From Apostichopus parvimensis (Eukaryota > Echinodermata > Holothuroidea > Aspidochirotida > Stichopodidae): a DNA stretch of 25,944 nucleotides. The DNA lies in contig KN886312.1 in assembly GCA_000934455.1 (NCBI GenBank), positions 81,394-107,337 of the forward strand, given 5' to 3'. Of the stretch, positions 1 to 11,654 are shown piece by piece (the first letter of the stretch is position 1; every line of letters starts with the position of its first letter). Under the pieces are notes generated by a model. That model was given only the letters and a program-made list of their open reading frames with translations, had not been told where the DNA came from and ran no database searches. A program made the position numbers and the translations under genes.

Positions 1-217
1 AGGTCTCACACATGAGTACTAGTACAGGCAAGTATGTATCCATACGAATATGAGTATGGACTCACTACACAGGTCTCACACATGAGTACTAGTACAGGCA
101 AGTATGTATCCATACAAATATGAGTATGGACTCACTACACGGGTCTCACACATGAGTACCAGTACAGGCAAGTATGTATCCATACGAATATGAGTATGGA
201 CTCACTACACGGGTCTC
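1..217. repeat. 70-bp tandem repeat, right-hand end of an array
   Basis: Three full units start at 1, 71 and 141, each opening with AGGTCTCACACATGAGTA or GGGTCTCACACATGAGTA. A partial fourth unit begins at 211. Units differ by only a few substitutions, so the array is young or homogenised, and it continues past the left edge. Each unit has a 7-bp hairpin (TCCATAC at 39-45 pairing with GTATGGA at 54-60). Unit 1 also has the palindrome GTACTAGTAC at 16-25, broken in unit 3. Function unknown. Confidence 0.95.
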
Positions 218-924
218 TCCCAGTGCAAAGACTTCCTTGCTTGTCTCCGTGCACACAAGAACATTTTTCTGAGCGGATATATTTTATATGCAGGTAGTTA
301 AAACGCCAAACTCAGTCGATGCTTATCAGAATACGATAGAGAAGACTTTCTCGGATCAAGCTACTACTACACGAATATCCCAGCAAATGGTGCATACGAT
401 TACTAAATGACATCCCAGAACCTAGTTGTAGGGAATTTGTCCTATTTCCTGAACACATTTTCAAAAAATAGATAAAACTGGCTGGTAGTGATTTTAGTAC
501 GCACAGTTAAAGTTGTTAAAGTGGTAGACAATTTTATAATCCCATACTTTGAAATATCCCAACACTTTCCATCGCATATCTCATGTTACTGCCACCTTCC
601 TGAAGGTGTCATCTTGTCACACTATGCAATATTTTTCATCAAATATATTTAGGGGAGATGTTTTTTTTTTTTAAAGGTAAATTGCAGTAACCCAACAACC
701 CAATGTTCTTAGTATTTCCTTCCTTTGAATGAACACTTTAAAAACAAAATATGAGAATCTTTGAATGTCATTCCTCATTTAACACTTGATTTGAGGAATT
801 ATAGTTTAGTTTCATAAATCCCAAATGCTAGGATGAGGAAGCCGAATCGGACCTCATTTGTAACCCTATCCATGTGATGATTGCGGGTGAACACCGGCTG
901 TTACCAAGCCTTCGCTTACCCATT
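218..924. other. No gene seen
   Basis: This is A+T-rich sequence with a T run near 661-673. I see no open frame, RNA gene or clear repeat. Confidence 0.6.
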
Positions 925-1170
925 GGAGTGTTAGCTCAGTGGTTAACGCCGGTGCCTTTCAATCATAAGGTCCCCGGTTCGGAGTCACTCCGAGATTAAT
1001 GTATGTCGTCCAGTTACAGAGTTGTTGACAATTAACAATTCATAATCATGGACGTTAAATATGAATGTAAGAGACTGACTTCGGTCAGCTTGCGACTTTG
1101 ATAAGCCAATGAGGCTTCTTCGCGAGTTCCTGCTTGCAGGAGGATCTAAAATACATACTAACATACATGA
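925..1170 (+). mobile_element. tRNA-derived SINE
   Basis: The head is tRNA-like. GGAGTG (925-930) pairs with CACTCC (986-991). A pol III box A, TAGCTCAGTGG, lies at 932-942 and a box B, GGTTCGGAGTC, at 976-986, close to the consensus. The body that follows is unrelated to tRNA and includes CTTCGGTCAGCTTGCGAC and TTCTTCGCGAGTTCC. An A-rich end with a TACATACTAACATACAT tail lies near 1150-1168. The D and anticodon arms are degenerate, so this is not a working tRNA gene. The right boundary is approximate. SINEs depend on a LINE reverse transcriptase in trans. Confidence 0.7.
932..986 (+). promoter_or_regulatory. Internal RNA polymerase III promoter (boxes A and B) of the SINE
   Basis: Box A TAGCTCAGTGG is at 932-942 and box B GGTTCGGAGTC at 976-986. 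The 33-bp gap between them is normal for tRNA-type promoters. Box B departs from GGTTCGANNCC at two positions, so activity may be weak. Confidence 0.6.
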
Positions 1171-3360
1171 CTGTTCTGAGTTTATGTACAAGGCAGGCAT
1201 GTTAACTCGCAAACCAGAATATGCAAAATTTCTGCATTAATGCTCTGTTCGACAATGGTGTCTACAGCAGCAATTGTTAGGTCAAGAGAATCTGGTTTCT
1301 GGTGAGGTTTTGTAGCTGTGTTAATTCCAAGCAAACTGTTGTTTTTGGAATGAGTAAGTAATAAAGAACTTAGAAGGAGAGTGGCCTAACCTTTTGATTC
1401 AGTCTGCATCTTAGGGAATATCCTGCTAGGATTGAAATGTCAGGCCCTCTTAATAACTTTTTCATAAATTTACCTACACAGGCTTTTTTTGCATTATAGA
1501 TAAACAATTTGTTTTACACAGTTTAACCCTCTTTGAAAATAAATTATGGCATCTGCTGGATTTACAAATGTCGTCTGACTTTATTAATATGATACTTCTC
1601 TTTTGTAATTTTAATATCTTCATTTTTATTTTCAAGCTAAAAATATGTCTTTATTTAATCTTACTTTAATCTATTTTCTAATCTGTTTTAGGATATGGAT
1701 GTAAATGACACTATAAACCAAACCCTACAAAGGAAATTGTACTCAGGTTGTGGGGCAATGGAACACTGTAACTGTTTCATGCACCCATTCACATTATGAC
1801 ATGTACAGTATATTAGTTGCTACGTGTATTATCAAATTTGGAGCACCTACTTAAGATCATGTCAATGTTATCTATATTTAACATTAAAAACTTGGGTTTC
1901 ATACTAAAAAATTTATCGATCCAATTACTTTTGACATTTTTAACCACGAGAAACAAGAGTATGAATCTAGCATCCTTCTGTGAGAAAATTGGGTTAAACA
2001 TTCAGTTTAGGGGAATTGCGACTGAAAAATTTGCAATCTTGAATCTGGTCAAATTCGGATCAGTTCATTGAATAATGCCTGGGTTAATACCCGAATGTAC
2101 ACACAAACAAACAAACAAAAAGGAAACAAGCAGTCAATGGAGAACTTATTTCGACATTAGCTACTGTTCCAAGAAAAAATCACTCACAAATCTAGTATGA
2201 TCCTTATAGGACAAGGAGTCAAAATTTGGCAAAATTCTCTGCAGGCAAACCAAAGCTGTTTAACGAGTCTACCAGCAGGAATAAATGTCGTAGGCAAAAG
2301 ATAATGTTTTAAACCTTTTACATTTTACACTGAATCACAATCAGCTGGTACTATAAGTGGCAAAGCAAGGAACAAATTGGTCCTGGTGCAACAATATAAA
2401 TGGGCCTCCAAAGGAGAGCCTATATTCACCCTCACCCTAACCAAATGAGCTGGATGAAGAAAGTTGGATTAATTAACCTAATCATTGGAAGATTGGAAAA
2501 AAAGGGGGAACAATCTCCTTCTACCTCTCGCCCGCCCCCCCCCCTTCCCTTCAATATGTTTCCACAACAGTAATGCCCTATCTACTTGTTCTCATAGCAC
2601 AACCTATAAGGCAGTTTCAACAGAAAGCTCATCAATTTTTATTATTAATTGTATTTTAATATTCTATGCTACTGGGATAAGAATAGGATAGCAGAAATTG
2701 GACAGAATTTTTTTTTTTTAAAACTAGCAAGTTTTCTTCAACAACAATAACTATGTATTAAGGAACTGACAATAACATGCACAAAGATAGAATACATTAT
2801 TGTGTGTTTAGCTGCCTTTCTATCACACCATGGCAATAACCCATTATTACCGTGTTTGAATCCACTGTGGTCTTTTCACTGAGCAGTTCTACCCGGTTTT
2901 GCACTGGTTCTTTTAAAGCTTCAGTTAGTAAGTTAAATGTAGCTTGTAATCAAACAACAGCCGAACCTCTTCAATAGCATTTTCATCAGACGCATGATAG
3001 CAGCTAATAAACTCAGAGGGATTTCCCCTCATTTGTTGGAATTTGGAAAATATCCAAGGGTAAAAACCCCCAGAGGAAACAGCTGTTTCTTAGTTCTTAG
3101 GCATCTTGATATAGGGGAATACATAAGGCTTAATGATGTTTCTTTTTGCATAAAGCAATATTATGAGTGTAAAATATGGCTATCTCTATTTTTGACACTG
3201 TTTAATCTACATAGTGCCCTGATTGCAAAGTAGTTCACATATGTTAAAACTGCCACAGATACTCGTAAGAAAAAATGTTGGTTTTAAGACATCTTTAGAG
3301 TTTTGTGATGATGGGTAAGTGCTGTTGACCAAAGGGTTGGACACATTTGTCAGCCACTAT
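1171..3360. other. No gene seen
   Basis: The segment is A+T-rich with an ACAA repeat near 2100-2118, a C run near 2526-2545 and a T run near 2709-2719. The small open frames here have no recognisable content and no splice context. Confidence 0.55.
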
Positions 3361-3472
3361 TTCCCCCTACTATTTACCCTCCCCTTCCCCCTTTAGCCTC
3401 CCCCTCTACCCTCCTACTTTACCCTCCCCCTTTACCCTCCCCCTTTACCTTCCCCCTCTACCCTAACCCTTT
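3361..3472. repeat. Polypyrimidine minisatellite, about 13-bp unit
   Basis: Near-uninterrupted pyrimidine strand built from variants of TTTACCCTCCCCC. The complementary strand is purine-rich. A dispersed-repeat fragment follows directly. Confidence 0.85.
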
Positions 3473-3479
3473 ATTGGTT

Positions 3480-3560
3480 TGGTTAATTTACAAATGATAC
3501 TTACCTGTCTCCTAAACATATATGCATTCCGATCTACCAAGCGTACAACAATTAACAACA
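3480..3560 (+). repeat. Dispersed CTTACCTGTCTCC repeat, partial copy
   Basis: It has the core ACTTACCTGTCTCC followed by ACATATATGCATTC and ATCTACCAAGC, shared with the copy at 5280-5390. I treat this pair and the 9370-9545 copy as one subfamily. Confidence 0.65.
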
Positions 3561-5024
3561 CTCTACGCATATAATCTACCTTCTGAATTTACCATTCCGA
3601 AGCTAAAACAACATTATGACAAGTGAGATTTTTCTTTCATAAACTGCTTTAACAAGCCTACAGCACAATTTCCACTTACATTAACTGTATGATTATTGAA
3701 AGAGGTGTCAAACATTATCAGTTTCTGCTTTTAGCATTACTAGTTTACCGTACCTTATGGGAGCTGACAACTCAAATGACCTGTCACTATTAATCTAAAA
3801 ACTTTTGACAAATTGCTATCTAGAGGAGCTCACGAGGAGCAAAGATCACAACAAAAAAAAGACTAAAATTTCAAATGATTTACAAAGCAAGAGATGAAAC
3901 CAGGACAAGAGTTTCAAAGTTTTGTCTAATGAAAAGTGGCAAATGAGGATACACTTAGGTATTAACCAACAACCACTTGACAAGGTCATAACTGTTTAAA
4001 GGAATACATATCAACAATCTTCTCCTATACATGCCTTGGATGCCTTAGTTGTTGATTTATGACTGTAAATAATTATGCAAAGAGTATGTCTTGCATTAAA
4101 ACATTTGCAATCTTATTTATTGTAATGTTCGTCAGATTATGCAAGTTTGCTGGCAATAGCAAAGAAACAGTTGCCTTAATGCAGGTTAATAATATACACC
4201 TGTATTATACATATCTGAAATTTTCAAGCACCACATTTAACATCACAAGCAATTTTTTTTTTTTTTTTATTTTATTTTTTTTTTTTAGCCAATTTGAAAT
4301 ATCATTCTGCTTAATACTAATGATCACATTAAAATGTATACCAGACAGGCAAATGTCTTGAGTTAAATGGAATCAAAATTGAGTCGCCAATGAATGTGCA
4401 CAAAAAACTATGTGTTTACAACTTATTTTGATCAACTGCAAGATTCATTATTTTTCATGAGTAATCAGTCAGGACTTGCCAATTTTGCTTGAAATACCAC
4501 AGGAATGAAAACATTTTCCTGGAAACATAGTGACACTATACATTTTGATCAGGTCATTATGACAGCTATTTTAGTACAGATGTCAAGTACCTATTCCTAT
4601 ATATACTGTACCATCCTCACTGTATATGTATTACCACAGTTACATGCTAATCAGCTTGTGCACACAATCTGTTGCTTTGGATAAACAACAAAAGTAAGCT
4701 ACACAGCCTAATTTGACACCTCATTCACAAAGGCACCAATGCTGTTTATGGTCTACGTCGGACAATCCAAACGATAGTTAAAACTAGTTCATGACCAGAT
4801 TTGATCGGTTTCAAAACTGATTGTTGGGAAGTGTGCCAAACTGAATGCTCTCTGCCACCTAATATGCACTTCCTTGCTACTGTAGCAGTTCCAATAAACA
4901 TGCTTTGTTCATTATGACATGATGAATAGTTTGTGTACATGTTTCCTTCCACTTGGAACTTCATAAAAAAACACAAGTTTCGATTCTTGATGGGTGATTC
5001 TGCCTCGATAATGTCATAGTAAAA
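3561..5024. other. No gene seen
   Basis: A+T-rich non-coding sequence. A long T/A-rich run lies at 4252-4286. The 4746-5036 open frame on the minus strand is unrecognised. Confidence 0.55.
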
Positions 5025-5200
5025 AATACACGCCAAAAATCTAACAGTTGTGATTATTTATGAGTGACTGTCTTACCTGTCTTCACACAACCTCAGCATT
5101 CTCTCATCCTACCAGGTCTAGAGTGAACTGGTAACCTGTTGTAATATTTATGCCCTCGGGGACCTATCACCACTGGTCAATAACACTATTTCCCAGTTCA
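5025..5200 (+). repeat. Dispersed CTTACCTGTCTCC repeat, near full length
   Basis: It shows the family order: TATTTATGAGTGACTG, then TCTTACCTGTCTTC, ACAACCTCAGCATT, GAACTGGTAACCTG, and ATTTATGCCCTC near the end. Compare the copies at 21270-21465 and 22205-22382. Confidence 0.75.
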
Positions 5201-5274
5201 CTTTCAGACTCGGTTGAGGGAGTGCGTTGAGGGGAAGAGGGGCGTGTGTTGGGAAATACCCCTAAACATGATGA

Positions 5275-5390
5275 ATCTGGGTACCTACAAATCATGCTAC
5301 TTACCTGTCTCCATTCAACATATATGCACTCTAATCTATCTAGCCTACAAATATAAGTGACATGTTGGCACCATGCCACAACTGACCCAC
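5275..5390 (+). repeat. Dispersed CTTACCTGTCTCC repeat, partial copy
   Basis: ACTTACCTGTCTCC is followed by CATATATGCACTC, ATCTATCTAGCCTACAAA and ATAAGTGACATG. It closely resembles 3480-3560 and the reverse of 9370-9545. It sits 80 bp from another copy in the same orientation. Confidence 0.75.
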
Positions 5391-6239
5391 TTCAAGGTCA
5401 ACCCCCCCCCTTCATCTTCAGACTCAAAAACTGGGATAAACTCATTTTTCATTAAGTTGTATTATGGCCATACAGTGGATCAAAGAATATTAACATAACA
5501 ATGTTCAAGAACTTAACTTAAAGGTGACAAGAAATTCAGCCATTATCTTTGGCTTATATGACACAGATCTTTGTGAAGAACCTCTCCCCACTGCCCCCAC
5601 CCCCTCCTTCCCCACACAAAGCCAATCCCTATCATGCTCTATTTGGGTGATATCTTACTTTAAAACTCCTGTCTGAGAGCTGTCCTTTTTGTAAATCTAT
5701 GTTGTCATAGTGCCGTTAATGTCTGAATCCTTTTAATTTCTCTCTGTTTTTCTTTTCATACTTTCAAGGTAGAATGTTTTAACCTTGACTCTGAAAATAA
5801 TGCCATCATCATTGGATTATATAAAAGAGGTCCAATATTTTGGATACAGCAATTGTAAAATCCATCTTCATTATAGCAAAAAATAGAGCATAAACATTGT
5901 AATAAACACATAAAAACATGATCGTGATAGACGAGCACATGGCACGATGATATCATATTTAGACTTGATCAAGTCTTCAACCTGTTGTGCAAAGAAACAG
6001 ACAGTTCAAACACGAGTGATATCTCCCCCGTTGAAATGAGATATCTCGTAGCTGTTTGGGGAAGTCGTTCATCACAGGTATCTCTGTCAGGTAGATCGAT
6101 AATTTTGATAAGAGTTTGTCTCTTCTTTAAATACTAGCACTTACAGGTCACTAACACTAGATGGATTAAGTTGGGCAATCTCTCTCATCTCAGACAGTTT
6201 ACTAATAAATAAGGGTAACTCGTTAACGTAATATCTTAC
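5391..6239. other. No gene seen
   Basis: Contains a C run at 5401-5410, a C-rich patch near 5583-5615 and a small hairpin (GATATCTC at 6018-6025 with GAGATATC at 6038-6045). No coding signal. Confidence 0.55.
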
Positions 6240-6840
6240 AATGCGTGACCCCTGCCAGGGTCTGGTAGAAGGTGGGAGTATCGCTCTCATCCGACAGACG
6301 AAGACCCCTCTTCCAAGAGCCAGGCCGATAGTTTCATGACGTGGATGTTACGGAGCAACCAGGAACAGAACTGCTCGTACGAGACCCTCGGATCCTAAAG
6401 ATCAAGACAGACAGAGGGGGGAAGGAAAAGGAATAATTTTGTTATCATAATGAGGTGAGCATCCAATCACATCTGAATAGTTCCAGTTTTTACTGTATTA
6501 ATTTGCGACAAATTCATTTTCTTTTTTTTCTTTTCTTCTTCTTTTTTTTATATTATTTACTTTTATTTTGGAGTTTGTTTCCTTTCACCAATTTCTCTCC
6601 AGTATATGAATATATTTATCATATTCAAATGGGGAAAACATTCTATAAGCATTGTGCTTCTTTTTTTTCCTTTTCCATGCATTTGTATAGCTTAAATATT
6701 GTATATCAATTAACATGATGATTTTTTTTTTTTGTACCTGTCTCTATAAATTGTATTGTATATCAAAATATTCGTTTATACTTTGTTAAACATTCATGTA
6801 CTGAACACAATTGCTGGAAATAAATTGTTGTCATTGTCAT
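6240..6840 (+). mobile_element. Possible LINE-type retrotransposon 3' end
   Basis: A G+C-richer island (6240-6420) with little resemblance to its flanks is followed by T-rich sequence. It ends with a polyadenylation signal AATAAA at 6819-6824 and a short repeated tail TTGTCATTGTCAT (6828-6840). An ending of this kind is usual for non-LTR retrotransposon 3' UTRs. No reverse-transcriptase motif is visible, so the assignment is tentative and the left boundary is a guess. Confidence 0.35.
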
Positions 6841-7780
6841 ATTATCTGCATTGTTCATCTAATAGAAAGTTCATACTGTATAACTCTAACATTGCTTTCA
6901 AACGATGACAAACTCAAATTTCCAAGAATCACTTTCAGCAGCCCATCCTGTTATGTATAAAAATAACACATACAATTTTTAATTGAGGGAGATCTAACTT
7001 GTTTCGTTTGTTCTACAATTGAATCTGTCACATACGCTTCAAACTTAAATGAATACAAAGTGAGGGAACTGATCTGAAGTTAGAGTTATGTGAAACTTTG
7101 CAAAATGTGACAACATTTAAAAGTTGATTAATTAGTACAGTTTGCATTATTGGAATAATCCAATATAACTAACTGCACATTGAGCTTGGGATTTCCTGGT
7201 TAAGTATACATAAAATGTGTAACATTGTATGTGTTTACTATTTAATTTCAATTTGAAAGGTCAAAATAAAAAGGTGTTTTTTTTGGCAACGCTAAGGCAT
7301 CCGAATTGTACTCATGATGTTTAATATATGCATGTACAGTAGTTTTGAAACAGTTAATACAGATAAGGAGTTCTACTAAACTATTAAAATGTTTAATGGT
7401 TCTGATAACCTCTTTATAGTCGATTCTGTGTGTCCCATTAATAAATGGTGTTGCTATGTCAATTTAGTGATATTTTATTACCTATTTATTTTTTGTATGT
7501 TGCTGAAGTGTGTTGGTTTCTTATTTAAATACTTACTTAAAGGTATGTAATTGTCTCCTAACGTGGGAAAAACACTACAACGGTAAAAATGTCTGACGAA
7601 TTTGGTCTGTCGCAATAAAAACGATTTGGCCCAAACATTGTGCATTCCCTTCATCTGATTTTTGTAGTTTAATGTTGTACTTTGCAATTCACCTAAATTA
7701 AATAACAAACCCATCACTTTTATGAAATGATTCTCAAATAATGAAACTTAAAATGGTATATAGTGATCAGACTACTTGTT
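6841..7780. other. No gene seen
   Basis: A+T-rich sequence. A weak stretch (TACTTACTTAAAGGTATGTAATTG and following) near 7530-7560 might be a decayed dispersed-repeat copy. I could not support it well enough to list it separately. Confidence 0.5.
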
Positions 7781-7925
7781 CAAATCTATCAACTTTTAAG
7801 AGTTGACTGAAGACTCATTGTTTCTGTTCTGCATTTCACTGTTGATGCTTTCCACTTTGTGAAGCGCCATGGGCAGTTACTCGCTTCCTGGAGTGGCGCT
7901 TTATAAATCTACATTATTATTATAA
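7781..7925 (+). mobile_element. 3' end of a CR1/L2-type non-LTR retrotransposon
   Basis: A frame reading LSTFKS, an in-frame TGA, then LKTHCFCSAFHC resembles the widespread LFKSRLKTHLF-like terminus of CR1/L2-type elements, with TGA where an Arg codon is expected. It is followed by a stem-loop (AAGCGCC 7862-7868 with GGCGCTT 7895-7901), then GGCGCTTTATAAATCTAC and an ATT microsatellite tail (7911-7925). The copy is strongly 5'-truncated and inactive. The ending is familiar from many invertebrate genomes. Confidence 0.65.
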
Positions 7926-9369
7926 TACAGTGTATGATACTATATTTTACTGTATGTATCTGTTTCAAAACACACAGGTAACAAAAACTTGAAACACTCG
8001 ACGATTAAATTACTCAATGGTGTCATACACTGTACTACAGCACCAATGACCAATGGAAACTAATGTAATTTATTAAGCTGGCTATGTTTCAAAGACATTA
8101 AGCGAGCTATATTTAGACTTATCATCAGTAATTGTTATCGGGCAGCTCCCATAAGCCTGCATAGTAACTGAGGTTTGAAATTCAGGAAATGACAGTGGGG
8201 AACTTGATTTTAGCCAGTAGTTCTTTTATTTTTAGCAATTTGGTTAAAAATGTAATTTGTGGCCTGCAATATACTCAGCCATTACAGAAAAGACATAACT
8301 GCCTTTAAACAAACTCCATAGCCCCCTTCCCCCCCCCCCCCCCACCAACAGCAAATACCATGTGGAACCAAGGGGAGTTACATCCTATAGGGAGGCAGTG
8401 TCCTTTCTGCGCCAACAAGTGAAAAATTGTCCCAATTGATGTAACCATGTGTATTTCTTAGTTTGAGGATTACATAGTTATTATGTGATCAAATTGTTTT
8501 GACTGAATCTGTCAATAGTTCTGAGTGTCTGAAGCTTACTCTCAAGTTCTACTCATTCCCCTGATATCCTTATTTTGGAGATTTCTGTTTTTTTGGGCAA
8601 TTCTGATTGAATGGCATCTTATTCTGTAACATATTGACAAACAAACAAGCTACAGTTAAATCAAGATTTGACTTATTCCCAAGAAACAAAACATTATAAG
8701 TTACAACCCAAACTGACTAAAAAAAGTGTTGAAGAAGATATCCATAGGTCTTTTTTTTTATTTTTATTTTCTTATTTTTTTATTTTTTATTACTTTGTAG
8801 TGTCGAATGCATTTATAAAAGCACAGACAGTCTAATATACCAAGATGATATTGAAGACTGTCCAGGCAATCTGAGCAAGTTTTCATGTTACCATGGGAAC
8901 CATTTTTGTCAATGAAATATCATCAAGAAGTTGTGACACAGATCAATACCATGGAGGCACTAACAACAACTAAACAAATGATTCAAAACATTGTTCCCTG
9001 CATTGGCTGGATCAAGACACAATTTGAGGGTAGCTATAAGAGAAATATTCACTATTACAATATTAACAATATAGATGACTTTGTGTACAGTCTTTGACTT
9101 CAGATAAAATATCAGGAAAGGAGTAGCATAGATCTGATTTTAAGTATTAACAATTGTACTTAATAAAAGGATTGGAAAACCTATAACTCTGACGATTACA
9201 TATTAATGTACTACAAGAGCTTTGGGTTTAAGTTTTCAAATCTGAGCAAAAATACTAAAATAATTTGTCCTTGTCCCATGAGGATGCACATTTCCTGATC
9301 AATTCATTTCACCAAAAATGGCTTTGAATTGCAACAAAACCTTCTAGTGGATGCAAAATGACACTGCAA
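7926..9369. other. No gene seen
   Basis: Contains a 15-C run (8329-8343) and a T-rich stretch (8751-8790). The open frame at 8885-9097 is unrecognised. Confidence 0.55.
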
Positions 9370-9545
9370 CTGTAGCTGTAAGTGTTCGGAAATGGTAGAT
9401 TTGGAGGAGAAGAGGGCGTTGGCCCTTCAATGTGTATCAGTTGGGAACATGTTACCAACTTTTGTAGGCTAGGTAGATTAGAGTGCATGTGTAGAATAGA
9501 GACAGGTAATAGAGAAGTGACATATACTCCAATCAAGTCATTTCA
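9370..9545 (-). repeat. Dispersed CTTACCTGTCTCC repeat, reverse copy
   Basis: Read on the minus strand it gives TATTACCTGTCTC, then CATGCACTCTAATCTACC, TAGCCTACAAAAG and TTGGTAACATG, which is the order seen at 5275-5390. It also shows the terminal GTAAGTGTTCGG and GGTAGATTTGG features of the family. Confidence 0.7.
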
Positions 9546-10890
9546 TGAATGATGGTTACAATTCTAGGAGGTTTATTATGAGGCCCTGTGTCAGCTTTTA
9601 TAAGTGTAACATACAGAGAGATACTTGTAGAACAAGAGCTATGGGATATGTTCACACTGTACCACTCTTGGAAATAACTATAGAAAACAATAGCTGGGCA
9701 CAAAACTTTAAAATTGAAGTTATTGTTATCACCTATTATAGAAGAACAACAAGAGCACCCATAAATTTATAACCAATATTGGGTCACATCCAGAATTTAT
9801 ACTGCGGATTTTAATATCGCATTAATCACCGTGCCAACAGCAAAGTCAACTGTTACAAGTGTTTGCAAATGTGCCATATACCTGTATATGTGTGTCAATA
9901 ATTACTGTCAACTACGATTCAAGGGTGAAAATTTTGAAAGCGTTGTACACTCCGTTCTGAATGGCTTGTAAAAAATTGTTGTTTGGAATGCAGGTTTGCA
10001 AGAACTGTACGGTACAGTAGATTATCTGTTCTGTTTACAAGATACAGTACATGAAGCCCACAATATAGTATGTGTCCCAAGCAACACACGCTATGTTTTT
10101 CAATGTTAATGTTAGGTACATTAACTGGAGTTGGCTGCGGAAATATTAGTGTTCTGTTTTTTACTAATGGGAGGGGAGGGAGGCGGGGAAATGGCAAGAA
10201 CCACCAGAGTTGGTGGCTTGAATGGGATTTCAATGTGAAAGAATTTGTACAAGGATAAAGCAGGGGGCCAGGTGGGGGGGGGGGGGGGGGGGTAGAGAAA
10301 CCTTGGTTGATAACTAGTCAGTCATTTTATCCTAAACAAATCAAGATATGTTTTTCAATAGTTACTCAATCTAGAATTTATTGCAGGGAAATTTGTGTCC
10401 CTCTTCTTTAATAACAATCTGGGAGAGAAGGGGGAAAGATGGATGAAGCACCTGTCTTGGTGCCTTGAAAGGATTACAATCCTTTCTTTTTAATAGTAAC
10501 ATGGGAAGAGCTAGAGGGATGGGGGGGGTCACCTGATAAGCAAATAGTTCCTACTGTAAGTCCCTTTTGATGCCTTATAACGTCATTAAAGTATAAAATA
10601 TAAATGACTTTCTACTAACAAATTGACAATCCTTGCAAAGAGTTATTAGTTATATGAACATCATGACCTTTCAGGAAGTCCTGTATACAATCCAGTCTTT
10701 GTTACACATGTAAACATATCCTACAGTAGGAATGGCGTTGCTCTGAAAAACTGTGTACTTTTTCTCAACAAGGCACTCGAAATGGAACTGAAAACTGATC
10801 TGACAGCATAAATTTACAAGGATGCAGCAGAATCTCTCATAACATTAACTTGTTATTGCTAAGCCCAGTATTGCTTTCAAAATTCAGTCA
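9546..10890. other. No gene seen
   Basis: Contains a 19-G run at 10274-10292 and further G-rich patches near 10170-10190 and 10515-10530. Open frames here (for example 9919-10233 minus) match nothing I know. Confidence 0.55.
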
Positions 10891-11650
10891 GGTCCAAAGA
10901 TACGTAGTCTGGCTGAACTTGAGGGTCCAAGGGTAGTCTGGCTCAAGCTGTTAATCCCTGAAGTTGAGGGTCCAAGGGTTATCTGGCTGTAGTTGTTAAT
11001 CCCTGAAGTTGAGGGTCCAAGGGTAGTCAGGCTGTAGCTGTTAATCCCTAAAGTTGAGGGTCCAAGGATAGTCTGGCTGTAGCTATTAATCCCTGAAGTT
11101 GAGGGTCCAAGGGTAATCTGGCTGTAGTTGTTAATCCCTGAAGTTGAGGGTCCAAGGATAGTCTGGCTGTAGCTGTTAATCCCTGAAGTTGAGGGTCCAA
11201 GGCTAGTCTGGCCGTAGCTGTTAATTCCTGGAGTTGAGGGTCCAATGGTAGTCTGGCTGTAGCTATTAATCCCTGAAGTTGAGGGTCCAAGGGTAGTCTG
11301 GCTGTAGCTGTTAATCCCTGAAGTTGAGGGTCCAAGGGTAGTCTGGCTGTAGCTGTGAATCCCTGAAGTTGAGGGTCCAAGGGTAGTCAGGCTGTAGCTG
11401 TTAATCCCTAAAGTTGAGGTTCCAAGGATAGTCTGGCTGTAGCTGTTAATTCCTGGAGTTGAGGGTCCAATGGTAGTCTGGCTGTAGCTATTAATCCCTG
11501 AAGTTGAGGGTCCAATGGTAGTCTGGCTGTAGCTGTTAATCCCTGAAGTTGAGGGTCCAAGGGTAGTCTGGCTGTAGCTGTTAATCCCTGAAGTTGAGGG
11601 TCCAAGGGTAGTCTGGCTATAGTATAGCTGTTAACCCCTGAAGTCGTAAG
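10891..11650 (-). repeat. 45-bp minisatellite, about 16 copies, open in two minus-strand frames
   Basis: The unit on the plus strand runs from TTAATCCCTGAAGTTGAGGG through TCCAAGGGTAGTCTGG to CTGTAGCTG. Unit starts fall exactly every 45 bp from 10951 to 11581 with no indel, and an insertion of about 5 bp disrupts the last unit. Since 45 is a multiple of three, the minus strand reads as a 15-residue repeat, LDPQLQGLTATARLP, interrupted only where CAG has become TAG (11048-11050 and 11408-11410). A second frame, GINSYSQTTLGPSTS, has no stop in the array. There is no splice context, homology or plausible start, so I call it a satellite, not a gene. Confidence 0.95.
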
Positions 11651-11654
11651 GTAA

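Noticed and set aside
1-217. CRISPR-like array
   Set aside because: The 70-bp units are directly abutting with no variable spacers, in clearly eukaryotic sequence. It is an ordinary tandem repeat.
925-991. Functional tRNA gene
   Set aside because: The D and anticodon arms do not fold correctly, the seventh acceptor pair is mismatched and a long non-tRNA body follows. It is the head of a SINE.
3440-3472. Telomere-like CCCTAA sequence
   Set aside because: Only one or two CCCTAA-like units occur within a pyrimidine minisatellite, so this is not an interstitial telomere array.
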